In this document: piece by piece, positions 44,799 through 53,157 of the stretch | Layout: the number at the start of each line of letters is the position of its first letter | Numbering within the stretch: position 1 is the stretch's first letter | Assembly: GCF_036287235.1 (NCBI RefSeq) | Contig: NZ_CP142850.1 | Span: 1,319,127-1,383,126, forward strand | Length of the DNA stretch: 64,000 bases | Origin: Exiguobacterium sp. 9-2 | Lineage (GTDB): Bacteria > Bacillota > Bacilli > Exiguobacteriales > Exiguobacteriaceae | Reading direction: 5' to 3' | Notes under the pieces: generated by a model | What the model was told of the DNA's origin: nothing | Seen by the model: only the letters and a program-made list of their open reading frames with translations | The model's database searches: none | Made by a program: the position numbers and the translations under genes

Positions 44799-44833
44799 AA
44801 ACAAGCTATCTATAGAGGTAGCTTGTTTTTTTT
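44799..44833 (+). terminator. Terminator of the ykoS-like operon
   Basis: AAACAAGCTA and TAGCTTGTTT form a 10-bp stem with a 10-base loop and a run of eight T. The stretch 44,834-45,573 that follows holds no intact gene, only the gene tail, hairpin and palindrome listed next. Confidence 0.9.
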
Positions 44834-45186
44834 ATCCTCTCAATTGCACTTGCAAAAGCACAGTAGCAAATCAAAAGACTGACAAATGAATTTTCAAATT
44901 ATAGAAATCAACCACTCAGATTAGAGTGAGGAAAGTCATTTACAATTTGATAAGATGACGCATTCAACGTATGCATCACATAGTTATATGGGTGGATATG
45001 CTATTTCTCATGTAATCGACCATGCCTATTCCTTATTCATCGACTCCCTTCAGTCCACCACATTAAATGATCGTTGATGAACGAATCCCAAAAGAAGAAT
45101 GAAAGTAAAGTATCCGTGAAATCTAATTTACAGACTTAAATTTATTACAAACGACATCAATAAATCGCAATTTCTTCTTGTAGTAA

Positions 45187-45279
45187 ATAATTCTGTTAAA
45201 AATAAGAAATTTTTATTTTTTAGTTGGTCCGTTATTACTCCTTCTCGATAAAGTAAAAGTCTATGAACTTAAACGATAA
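45187..45279 (+). pseudogene. C-terminal tail of a lost membrane protein
   Basis: A 30-codon segment reads IILLKIRNFYFLVGPLLLLL then DKVKVYELKR and ends in TAA within the foot of a perfect hairpin. It looks like the last membrane helix and basic tail of a transporter-type protein. The upstream part is absent or too degraded to follow. Confidence 0.35.
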
Positions 45280-45321
45280 GAAGCAGTTCCTGTCATGTAG
45301 AGACAGGAACTGCTTCTTATC
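45275..45321. terminator. Perfect 20-bp hairpin
   Basis: GATAAGAAGCAGTTCCTGTC and its exact reverse complement flank the 7-base loop ATGTAGA. There is no T-run after it. The left foot contains the stop codon of the preceding gene tail, so this was probably its rho-independent terminator or bidirectional barrier and has outlived the gene. Its exceptional perfection could also reflect a function as RNA. Confidence 0.6.
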
Positions 45322-45401
45322 AAACCATTATATCGTCGGTAATTCTAAAATTCTTAAGAGATAGAAAAAAGTAAGACAGAAAGATATGTCACTTCGTTTC
45401 A

Positions 45402-45421
45402 AAACAAACATACGTTCGTTT
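45402..45421. promoter_or_regulatory. Palindromic operator candidate upstream of the MFS gene
   Basis: AAACAAAC-ATAC-GTTCGTTT is an inverted repeat with one mismatch, the size and spacing seen for TetR-family operators. It lies about 150 bases upstream of the MFS transporter start. No TetR-type gene is next to it. Confidence 0.35.
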
Positions 45422-45573
45422 TACGTGACAATTTAAATAAAAGTGTCCTTACTTAATTTTCATAATATTAGTATAATCCATATCAAAATATAAGTCTATA
45501 TCTTGATAACTATCTTCTCTATAGTAAAGCTACGAAAAGAAGACGCTATTCGTTAACTATGAGAGGAGTTATT

Positions 45574-46809
45574 ATGAACAAAACTACATGGAATCCTAAT
45601 GTGAAAGTCAGACTGATAGGAGAAGGTCTTTTCAATCTGCTATTTTGGATGTACTTTCCTTTTCTAACGGTCTATTTTGGTAAAGGACTAGGGTTACAGA
45701 CTGCTGGATTAATAATGGCACTGCCCCCCTTAATAAGTATTGTCGGAAGTTTAACCGGAGGAAGCTTTGCGGATACGTTAGGGAGACGTCCTGTGATGCT
45801 GATCGGAACATTTTTGCAAATGACCATGTTTATTCTATTTGCTGTCTCTTCTTCTCCTTGGATTAATTATGTTGCCTTTATCGGAATTAATATAGGCGCA
45901 GCATTTTATCGTCCTGCTAGTTCAGCGATGATAGCGGACACAGTTCCAAAAGATGAATTGCGACAAGTGTATGCGACATTTATGACCGTGAACAATATTG
46001 GTGCCGTTTTAGGACCAATCATTGGAGCAGTCTTCTTTTTTCAACATCGTCAACTGTTATTGTGGACCTGTGCAATAGTTCTCTTTCTTTACTTCATAAC
46101 GATCTATTTTATTGTTAGTGAAACCTTACCTGTCCGATCCAAGCAAAAAGATGTAACGACCCCACTTAAATATGCGTTTCAGTCTAAGTGGTCTGGCTAT
46201 CGACTTATTCTCAAAGATCGTATTTTTCTGCTATACGTAATTGCGGGAACCTGTTCACTCTTCCCAGTGATGCAACTCGATCTCTACTTACCAGTTTACG
46301 TGATAGAGAATGTGCCTAAACAACCTCTCGTACCGCACTTGCTGGATTCTTTTCAGCTCACGAGCCAATCCATTTTTGGCTATCTGGTAGGCTTTAATGG
46401 TCTTTTGTTTGTCATCTTGATCCTTCCCGTAACGAATCGACTTAAAAATTGGTCAGAAAGACGTCTCTTCGTCGTTTCGACCTTACTTGCAGGAGGAGGT
46501 ACATTTTTAGTCGGATGGAATAACAACATCTGGTTTTTGTTTGGTTGTACGCTCATCTTCACGTTAGGTGAGATCATGCGTACACCAGTCACGCAGAGTT
46601 TCATCGGTCATTATGCTCCAGAGGAGGCAAGAGGTCAGTATCTAGCTGCTGATAGTCTTCAAAACACACTTGGTAAGACGCTAGCACCTCTCGCTATCTA
46701 CGCATCAGGATGGATCGCCCCGCTTGGTATCTTCACTATCATTCTCCTTTTTGCTATCATTGGAGCTTGTTTATATCTGCAATTATTTAGACTGTATTCT
46801 CCCACTTGA
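45574..46809 (+). CDS. MFS multidrug-type transporter
   Basis: ATG at 45574, five bases after GAGAGGAG. The 411-residue protein has about 12 helices and the MFS loop motif GGSFADTLGRRPVMLIG between helices 2 and 3, with NIGAVLGPIIGAVFF as the antiporter-like motif C near residue 135. This fits drug:proton exporters of the DHA1/YttB-like group. It stands alone between gene-poor stretches. Substrate unknown. Confidence 0.8.
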   Translation: MNKTTWNPNVKVRLIGEGLFNLLFWMYFPFLTVYFGKGLGLQTAGLIMALPPLISIVGSLTGGSFADTLGRRPVMLIGTFLQMTMFILFAVSSSPWINYVAFIGINIGAAFYRPASSAMIADTVPKDELRQVYATFMTVNNIGAVLGPIIGAVFFFQHRQLLLWTCAIVLFLYFITIYFIVSETLPVRSKQKDVTTPLKYAFQSKWSGYRLILKDRIFLLYVIAGTCSLFPVMQLDLYLPVYVIENVPKQPLVPHLLDSFQLTSQSIFGYLVGFNGLLFVILILPVTNRLKNWSERRLFVVSTLLAGGGTFLVGWNNNIWFLFGCTLIFTLGEIMRTPVTQSFIGHYAPEEARGQYLAADSLQNTLGKTLAPLAIYASGWIAPLGIFTIILLFAIIGACLYLQLFRLYSPT

Positions 46810-46936
46810 CAATCAGGTTGATAATACAAAGTGTACGATTACAAATAAAATATTAATTTAGGCTTTAGAATGATTTCACAAAAATAATAATTACTATAGA
46901 TAATTAATATCAGATAAATGCTATCTAAAATATCTT

Positions 46937-47040
46937 AAATCAGCATGAACGAGATGATTTCGATTTCAACATTTCGCGACAATGAGTAAGAAATCGTCCC
47001 CGAGAGTTGATTAACTCATGACCAGAAATGCTGATTTTTT
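46937..47040 (+). ncRNA. Candidate structured RNA of about 104 nt
   Basis: AAATCAGCAT (46937-46946) pairs exactly with ATGCTGATTT (47028-47037), closing a domain that contains a second helix GATGATTTC/GAAATCGTC (46953-46961 / 46990-46998, one G-U pair) and a hairpin GAGTT-GATT-AACTC (47004-47017). The closing strand runs into TTTTTT. So three helices and an intrinsic terminator occur together in a 370-base gap between the MFS and kinase genes. I recognise no known riboswitch or sRNA consensus. It could be a small RNA or a relic leader. The rest of 46,810-47,184 shows nothing definite. Confidence 0.45.
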
Positions 47041-47184
47041 ACTGTTGCCTTGGTTATGTATTCCGCTAACAATAAAGGAATAGTTGGAATTAGTAAAATA
47101 GGATAAGCTAGCAAAAGGACGGATCAGTTATTTTAGAGCTCGATAGAAATTTGTTCTTAATATCAAACAAGGAAGGATTTGAAA

Positions 47185-48369
47185 ATGAGTAATCGTTCCA
47201 ACACTATGAATAAAACAGATGATCTTTTAACCATTTCTCGAGTTCCCATAATATTTTGGATTCTTCTTGTTTATGTAGTAGCTTTACTTCTACAGTTTGT
47301 TAATCAAATTAAATTCTTAGAAAGTCTATTTTTTACATCTATTTTTTCACTACATGCGTTTATGCATTGGTTCTCGTACAAATTTAAAGAAAAGGCTGTC
47401 TGGTATTATCTAGCGTTGCAGGGATTCTTGGTTTTTACAGCTGCTATTATACTTCCTAAAGGTGCACCTGTCGTATTAATCGGATTGCTAACGCTTTTGA
47501 TAGCGCAGAGTATTGTAAAACTGCAGAGTATTTTCAAAGTTTTTCTCACCTTTATTCTTTACTATGGTGTTTATTGCTTATTTATTGTGCGTGTTTATGG
47601 ATTAAGTGAACTACCATTGTTCATTTTGATTTTGTTTTTCATACTCGTCATTGTTATTTTTTATTCCGTCATATATTCCAGAGAAGTAAAGACACGTATA
47701 CGGATGGAGTATTATTTAAAGGAATTAGAGCTAGCTTATGAAAGAGTGGAAGAGTTAACGTTATTAAATGAAAGGCAACGGATGGCACGTGATCTTCACG
47801 ATACTTTAGCCCAAGGCGTTGCAGGTTTAGTGATGCAAATGGAAGCACTGGATGCCTATTTAATTAAAAATGACATTGAAAAATCACGACACATCGTTCA
47901 GATGTCGATGCAACAGGCGCGGAATACGTTGAAAGAAGCAAGGCAATCTATTGATAGTTTACGATCTTACTCTCAAGAAAATAAAGATTTCTCTCAAGCA
48001 GTACTGAAGATGATAGATGAATTTAAAAATTTCTCCACTCTTGAGGTAAGCGAACAAGTTGAAGATAAAATCTATATTCCTAGCATAGTCTCTACACACT
48101 GTTTGTTTATTTTGAGTGAATGTCTAACTAATATAGTGAAGCATGCTAACGCGCAAACGGTATTTGTCACACTAATGATTACCGATAATAGACTGATTTT
48201 AAAAATAAAAGATGATGGCATAGGATTTAATGTCGAAAGGAAGAGTCAACTTATAAAAAACTATGGTATTTTGGGTTTACAGGAACGAGTACGTTTATTG
48301 AATGGAGACCTTGAAATAAAGAGTACCATCGCTCTTGGGACAGAAGTCATTATTCGAATTCCGATTTAA
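47185..48369 (+). CDS. Sensor histidine kinase, NarL-class (YdfH/LiaS-like)
   Basis: ATG at 47185, seven bases after AAGGA. The 394-residue protein has five to six N-terminal helices (to about residue 170), a HisKA_3 phosphoacceptor site ERQRMARDLHDTLAQGVAGL (His around 208) and an ATPase domain with LSECLTNIVKHANAQTVFVT, IKDDGIGFN and YGILGLQERVRLLNG. The response regulator follows 18 bases later and an MMPL transporter after that, the same order as ydfH-ydfI-ydfJ of Bacillus subtilis, where the pair activates the transporter. The signal is probably membrane-perturbing compounds (inferred). Confidence 0.88.
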   Translation: MSNRSNTMNKTDDLLTISRVPIIFWILLVYVVALLLQFVNQIKFLESLFFTSIFSLHAFMHWFSYKFKEKAVWYYLALQGFLVFTAAIILPKGAPVVLIGLLTLLIAQSIVKLQSIFKVFLTFILYYGVYCLFIVRVYGLSELPLFILILFFILVIVIFYSVIYSREVKTRIRMEYYLKELELAYERVEELTLLNERQRMARDLHDTLAQGVAGLVMQMEALDAYLIKNDIEKSRHIVQMSMQQARNTLKEARQSIDSLRSYSQENKDFSQAVLKMIDEFKNFSTLEVSEQVEDKIYIPSIVSTHCLFILSECLTNIVKHANAQTVFVTLMITDNRLILKIKDDGIGFNVERKSQLIKNYGILGLQERVRLLNGDLEIKSTIALGTEVIIRIPI

Positions 48370-48387
48370 AGTGAAGAAGGTGTATGA

Positions 48388-49044
48388 ATGAAGAACAAAG
48401 TCATGATCGTCGACGACCACTTTGTAGTACGAGAAGGATTAAAGCTCATTTTAGAAAGTGATGATTCTTTTCAGATCATCGGAGAAGCTGAAAATGGAAA
48501 AGTCGCTCTTGAATTGTTAACAGGAATTCAACCGGATGTCATTCTGATGGATTTAAATATGCCGATACGAAGCGGCTTGGAAACAATTAAAGCATTGAAC
48601 GATCAAAATAATTCGATTCCGATTATCATACTGACAACCTATAACGAAGACGAATTAATGGTTGAAGGAATCGGATTAGGGGCTAAAGGATATTTGCTTA
48701 AAGATGCAAGTCGAGATCATTTATTTAGAACAATAAATGCGGCCATTCGAGGAGAGACTCTTCTTCAGCCTGAAATAATGAATAGGTTACTTGCTTTTAA
48801 TAAAAAGAGTGTGGCAAAAACGAGTCAACCGAACAAAGCAATGCTCACACCAAAGGAGCTTATAATTTTGCATGCATTGGCTAGAGGTACTAAAACCAAA
48901 AATATCGCTTCAGACATGAACATTGCAGAAAGGACAGTAAAAGCCCATTTAACTACTATCTATAATAAATTAGGGGTAAATAGTAGAACTGAAGCCGTTG
49001 TCATTGCCCTGACCGAAGGATATATAGAATTTGGAATAGAATAA
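48388..49044 (+). CDS. NarL/LuxR-type response regulator (YdfI-like)
   Basis: A 218-residue protein. The receiver domain has the acidic pair in MIVDDHFVVREGLKLIL, the phospho-Asp in PDVILMDLNMP, and Lys in GYLLKDA. The C-terminal domain reads LTPKELIILHALARGTKTKN and IAERTVKAHLTTIYNKLGVN, the GerE-type helix-turn-helix. It pairs with the kinase upstream and most likely activates the downstream transporter. Terminator follows the gene. Confidence 0.9.
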   Translation: MKNKVMIVDDHFVVREGLKLILESDDSFQIIGEAENGKVALELLTGIQPDVILMDLNMPIRSGLETIKALNDQNNSIPIIILTTYNEDELMVEGIGLGAKGYLLKDASRDHLFRTINAAIRGETLLQPEIMNRLLAFNKKSVAKTSQPNKAMLTPKELIILHALARGTKTKNIASDMNIAERTVKAHLTTIYNKLGVNSRTEAVVIALTEGYIEFGIE

Positions 49045-49053
49045 CTTGCCCTT

Positions 49054-49091
49054 TCGTACATTCGTTTGCTACCCGAATGTACGATTTTTTT
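49054..49091 (+). terminator. Terminator after the response regulator
   Basis: TCGTACATTCG and CGAATGTACGA form an 11-bp stem with a 9-base loop and seven T. The MMPL gene thus needs its own promoter in the 63 bases that follow, consistent with separate activation by the response regulator. Confidence 0.9.
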
Positions 49092-49154
49092 ATGAGCTAT
49101 TCCTGATAACCTAAAGTCTATGAAAAGATTTTATTTGGTGGAGGGACATATTGA

Positions 49155-51353
49155 ATGGCAAAAAAGTTATACAGATTAGGATATTGGGCAGCAGAGCATA
49201 GAAAAAAAGTGTTTGGAGGAACACTCTGTCTGTTGGTACTGACTATTGTACTCACATTGAGTTTCGGAATTTCTTTCAAGGAAGAAATGACAATCCCTGG
49301 TACGAAGTCAGAACAAGCAGGGAAACTATTAGCAAAAGAATTTCCACCTGTTTCTTCAGGCGGTCAAATTCAAATAGTCATGAAAGCACCTCGTAATGAA
49401 CGCTTAGATGATCAGCGAAATAGTCATATAATCGAGAAAATGGTAAAAGAAATTCAGAAGGATTCAGAAGTTGTTACTGTGGCACTTCCAATTGAACTGG
49501 GCAATTTGAATAAAGAGAAAACAATTGGTTATGCAACAGTGACATATAAACAACCTTCAAACAAAGTAACAGAAGCATCCAAAGAAAAAGTATTGAAAAG
49601 CATCAAAATAACTAAAGCAAAAGGGATTCAAACTGAATTAGCTGGAGACGTTGCCTTTTCAGAACTTGAAATCGGTGGGATTACAGAAGCTCTTGGTGTC
49701 GCAGTAGCATATATGATTTTAGCTTTGACATTCACTTCATTTCTTGCAGCGGGAATGCCTATTTTAAGTGCTGTCGTTGGGCTCGGTATTGGTATTCTAT
49801 TGATATTAGCCGGAACCAATTTCTTAGACATTCCTTCTTTCGCTCTTTCCCTAGCTGCTATGTTAGGATTAGCCGTCGGAATCGATTATGCCCTATTCAT
49901 CATTTCTCGCTATCGACAACAAATAGCGGGTGGAGATACAGTCAAAGAGGCTGTGGCAATTGCTACGGGAACTGCTGGAAGTGCAGTAGTTTTCGCAGGT
50001 GCTACTGTAATCATTGCTCTTTTAGGCTTATCTACGACAGGAATCCCGTTTTTAACTATGATGGGTATTTCAGCATCACTATGTGTATTCGTAGCTATTC
50101 TTATTGCGATCATACTTGTTCCTGCAATTTTAGGCGCATTAGGTCATAAAATGGATCCAACAAGACAGAATACGTTGTTACGCAGTATTAGTCGCTTCTC
50201 GAATAAAAAAGAAAGTGGCTATGAAAAATGGGGGAAGTTTATTCTGAAACGTCCTTTGTTCATTAGTATGCTTGCAGTAAGTTTACTATTGATCATCTCT
50301 ATCCCATTTTTCCATATGCAATTGGGCTTGCCTAACAATGGAACAAAATCGGAAGAGACAACGGAAAGAAGGGCCTATGATTTATTAGCTGAAGCATATG
50401 GACCCGGGTACCATGCCCCGTTAATACTCGTTGCCGAGAAAAACCAATCGGATATTGATGTAAATAAAGCGCTATCTACACTTACGAAGAAACTAAAGCA
50501 TGTAAATGGAGTCGAAAATGTAAGTCCGGCAGTCCCGAACAAAACTTCAAATGTATTCATGTTGTCGGTGACACCTTCAACAGGTCCAGATGATCCTAAA
50601 ACGAGTTATTTGGTTAAGGCGTTAAGAGGAGACATAAAAAAAATCGCCAATCAAAATGGATTAAACTTAATGCTCACCGGAAGTACAGCCGTGAATATCG
50701 ATATTTCTGACAAACTACAAAACGCACTACCGATTTTTGCAATGTTAATTGTTGGTTTTGCATTTATTTTGTTAATGTTAGTCTTCCGTTCGATTTTAGT
50801 TCCGCTTAAAGCAGTATTAGGGTTTTTATTATCACTTGGTGCGACGTTAGGTTTTGTGGTATTCGTCATACAGGATGGTCATTTTATTGATTTGTTTGGC
50901 TTTCCTACAGCTAGTCCTGTATTGAGTTTCTTACCAGTCATCGTAATTGGTATTCTTTTTGGACTTGCTATGGACTATGAAGTTTTCTTGGTTTCTCGAA
51001 TGCGAGAAGAATTCACACGTACTGCCAATGCAAAACAAGCTATTTTAACGGGCATAAAAGAGAGTGGTGGTGTAGTGACAGCTGCAGGACTCATTATGAT
51101 GGCCGTGTTTGTAGGCTTTATGATGGCACCTGATCCTATCATCAAGTCCATGGGTTTTGCCTTAACGTTTGGCGTCCTTTTTGATGCCTTTATTATCCGG
51201 ATGACGCTTGTTCCGGCAATCATGTTTCTGTTAGGAGACAAGGCGTGGTATCTACCTAAATGGCTAGATCGTATCTTGCCAAACATAGATATTGAAGGTC
51301 ATACGATTTCTGATAAAGGAAAAATGAGACAAAAACAAGTAGTGAATAAGTAA
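49155..51353 (+). CDS. MMPL/RND family transporter (YdfJ-like)
   Basis: A 732-residue membrane protein with the MMPL layout: helix 1 at about 20-40, an extracellular domain, six helices at about 175-330, a second extracellular domain and a second six-helix bundle from about 525. Proton-relay Asp residues lie in LGLAVGIDYALFIISRYRQQ and FGLAMDYEVFLVSRMREEF. Such proteins export lipids, siderophores or hydrophobic drugs. Ribosome site GGTGGAGG. Together with the upstream two-component genes this matches YdfHIJ. Confidence 0.88.
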   Translation: MAKKLYRLGYWAAEHRKKVFGGTLCLLVLTIVLTLSFGISFKEEMTIPGTKSEQAGKLLAKEFPPVSSGGQIQIVMKAPRNERLDDQRNSHIIEKMVKEIQKDSEVVTVALPIELGNLNKEKTIGYATVTYKQPSNKVTEASKEKVLKSIKITKAKGIQTELAGDVAFSELEIGGITEALGVAVAYMILALTFTSFLAAGMPILSAVVGLGIGILLILAGTNFLDIPSFALSLAAMLGLAVGIDYALFIISRYRQQIAGGDTVKEAVAIATGTAGSAVVFAGATVIIALLGLSTTGIPFLTMMGISASLCVFVAILIAIILVPAILGALGHKMDPTRQNTLLRSISRFSNKKESGYEKWGKFILKRPLFISMLAVSLLLIISIPFFHMQLGLPNNGTKSEETTERRAYDLLAEAYGPGYHAPLILVAEKNQSDIDVNKALSTLTKKLKHVNGVENVSPAVPNKTSNVFMLSVTPSTGPDDPKTSYLVKALRGDIKKIANQNGLNLMLTGSTAVNIDISDKLQNALPIFAMLIVGFAFILLMLVFRSILVPLKAVLGFLLSLGATLGFVVFVIQDGHFIDLFGFPTASPVLSFLPVIVIGILFGLAMDYEVFLVSRMREEFTRTANAKQAILTGIKESGGVVTAAGLIMMAVFVGFMMAPDPIIKSMGFALTFGVLFDAFIIRMTLVPAIMFLLGDKAWYLPKWLDRILPNIDIEGHTISDKGKMRQKQVVNK

Positions 51354-51373
51354 TTGAAGAGTAAACAGTAAGA

Positions 51374-51406
51374 ATCCGCATTTACAAAACAGTGATGCGG
51401 ATTTTT
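51374..51406 (+). terminator. Terminator after the MMPL gene
   Basis: ATCCGCAT and ATGCGGAT form an 8-bp stem with a 13-base loop, followed by TTTTTC. Confidence 0.85.
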
Positions 51407-51516
51407 CTATCTCTCGAAAACCCATTAAAACGGATTGTACACCGCTTTATTTAAATCAAAGTATAAAGTTAGAAACTTCAGATGAGCATGTATTTCCTGA
51501 AAACCATAAGCGGCTG

Positions 51517-51930
51517 ATGATTTTACACGATAAAACAGAAGCGGAGTTGTATCTAGACGTTAACAATGAAGATAAAATTTATTTTCTAGACAAAATCGAA
51601 GATGGAAATAAGAAGCTAAAATATTTAGAAAAAGTTTATTATGATGTCAGAACATCCGAAAGATTGGGCTTAAAGCTAGAGGTCGGTCTCCTTTCAGAAA
51701 ATCTTATTCAAAAAGTAGAAGAAACAATCAGCTACACAGACGTATATATATATTTTGAAACAATAAGTGATCCAGAGGCGACACAGCTTAACCAACTTCA
51801 TGACCCATCAGCCTTATGTATTGACACTGTGTATTATTCAAAGGATGGTCAACTATTTGGGTTTTCAAGAAAAATATACCCGCGCGGTGATGACTGTTTT
51901 TTAATACAAACCAATAAAAGAAATACCTAA
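51517..51930 (+). pseudogene. Unidentified gene, probably 5'-truncated
   Basis: The open frame from ATG 51517 encodes 137 residues (MILHDKTEAELYLDVNNEDK; FETISDPEATQLNQLHDPSA) but the ATG has no ribosome site. The same frame is open and protein-like further upstream (IKTDCTPLYLNQSIKLETSD, EHVFPENHKR) as far as the preceding terminator, without any start codon. So the true 5' end seems to be missing. No family recognised. No membrane helix. Confidence 0.45.
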
Positions 51931-51989
51931 ATCATCCTGTGATCGTATATGGCGATTTATTACCAATAGCAAAATGGGGGTTAATAAGG

Positions 51990-52547
51990 ATGATCACTGA
52001 AAAAGAAAAAATGCTTGCTGGTGACTTATATGTACCGAATGATCCGGAACTTTTAAAAGATCGTAGTACTGCTAGAATGAGAACGTATGCATACAATCGA
52101 ACAACAGATGTTGAGAAAGACCGAAGAACTCAATTGTTAAAGGAGTTATTCGGAAGTACAGGTGAAAATGTATATATGGAACCTAATATTCGGGTTGATT
52201 ATGGATACAATATTCATGTAGGGAACAATTTTTTTGCGAACTTTGATTGCACAATCTTAGATGTTTGTGAAGTTCATTTTGGATCAGATTGCATGCTAGG
52301 ACCTGGAGTACAGATTTATACAGCAACTCATCCAATGGATCCTACTGAGAGAAACTCAGGAAAAGAATATGCAAAGCCCATCCACGTTGGAAGCAGTGTT
52401 TAGGTCGGAGGAAGCGTTATAATAAATCCAGGCATAACGATTGGAGACAATGCGATCATAGCATCCGGATCCGTCGTGACCAAAGATGTACCTCCAAATG
52501 TCATAGTGGGGGGAAATCCTGCAAAGACCATTAAGAAACTTGTTTGA
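51990..52547 (+). pseudogene. Maltose/sugar O-acetyltransferase gene with an internal amber codon
   Basis: A 185-codon frame from ATG 51990 (MITEKEKMLAGDLYVPNDPE) to TGA 52547, the full length of maltose O-acetyltransferases of the hexapeptide-repeat family. Codon 138 is TAG (52401-52403), where family members have Trp in N-V-W-I-G-G-G. Beyond it the frame continues perfectly: [41 protein letters not shown] single G-to-A change of TGG explains it. The truncated product would lack half of the left-handed beta-helix and hence acetyl-CoA binding. Readthrough or sequencing error are alternatives. Confidence 0.8.
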
Positions 52548-52657
52548 TATGCGAAGGTTTATGTCTCCTCAAATCATGAATGCAGCTGACATTATGTGAT
52601 GCATGATCTTGTGTTGATATGTACATACATTCTAATTCAATGTTTTGAGTCTAATAA

Positions 52658-52697
52658 AAAACAGGTAGGGCAATAAATTTGCTCCTGCCTGTTTTTA
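52658..52697. terminator. Terminator between convergent genes
   Basis: AAACAGGTAGGGCA pairs with TGCTCCTGCCTGTTT with small internal mismatches and an A-rich loop; TTTTT follows on the plus strand and A-rich sequence flanks the other side. Probably serves the acetyltransferase gene and the convergent VOC gene. Confidence 0.75.
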
Positions 52698-52761
52698 CGT
52701 TTTTACGTAGACAATCAAGTAGTGTGATGAACGTTACTATGCTTTGAGAAAATGCCTTTTG

Positions 52762-53139
52762 TCATAGTGTCAATTCGATTACGTTTCCTTCCGGATCCGC
52801 GACCGTACTCTCATAATAACCGTCTCCCGTCGTCCGCGGACCATCGAGATGTGTTACACCTGCATCCCGTAACCGAGCCGTCCAGTCATCGACCGCTTGT
52901 TTACTGCCGAGCGAAAAGGCGAAGTGGGCGTAACCAAGGGCGTTCGATGTCCGTTCCGTGATGTCTGTCCGTTGCATCAACTCAAGACGCGCTCCACTTG
53001 AGAACGTCAAGAAGTACGAACTGAAACCTTTAACGGCATTTTCATAACGATTATTTGATTTAGCATCAAAATGCGCTTCATAAAATTGGCGCATTCCTTC
53101 AAGGTCTGCCACCCATAGTGCGATATGTTCAATCTTCAT
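52762..53139 (-). CDS. VOC (glyoxalase/bleomycin-resistance fold) protein
   Basis: A 125-residue protein with two beta-alpha-beta-beta-beta halves: MKIEHIALWVADLEGMRQFY and, from about residue 70, GYAHFAFSLGSKQAVDDWTA, ending DGYYESTVADPEGNVIELTL. Metal-binding positions His5, Glu53 region, His73 and Glu122 fit the fold. Function could be a lyase, dioxygenase-like or resistance enzyme; small stand-alone members are mostly uncharacterised. It starts 18 bases after the MFS gene on the same strand, so both may be cotranscribed. Confidence 0.8.
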   Translation of the reverse strand: MKIEHIALWVADLEGMRQFYEAHFDAKSNNRYENAVKGFSSYFLTFSSGARLELMQRTDITERTSNALGYAHFAFSLGSKQAVDDWTARLRDAGVTHLDGPRTTGDGYYESTVADPEGNVIELTL

Positions 53140-53157
53140 TAATTATCTTCCTTTCTT

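Noticed and set aside
44955-45077. 40-codon plus-strand frame MTHSTYASHSYMGGYAISHV
   Set aside because: No ribosome site and no recognisable pattern; probably chance.
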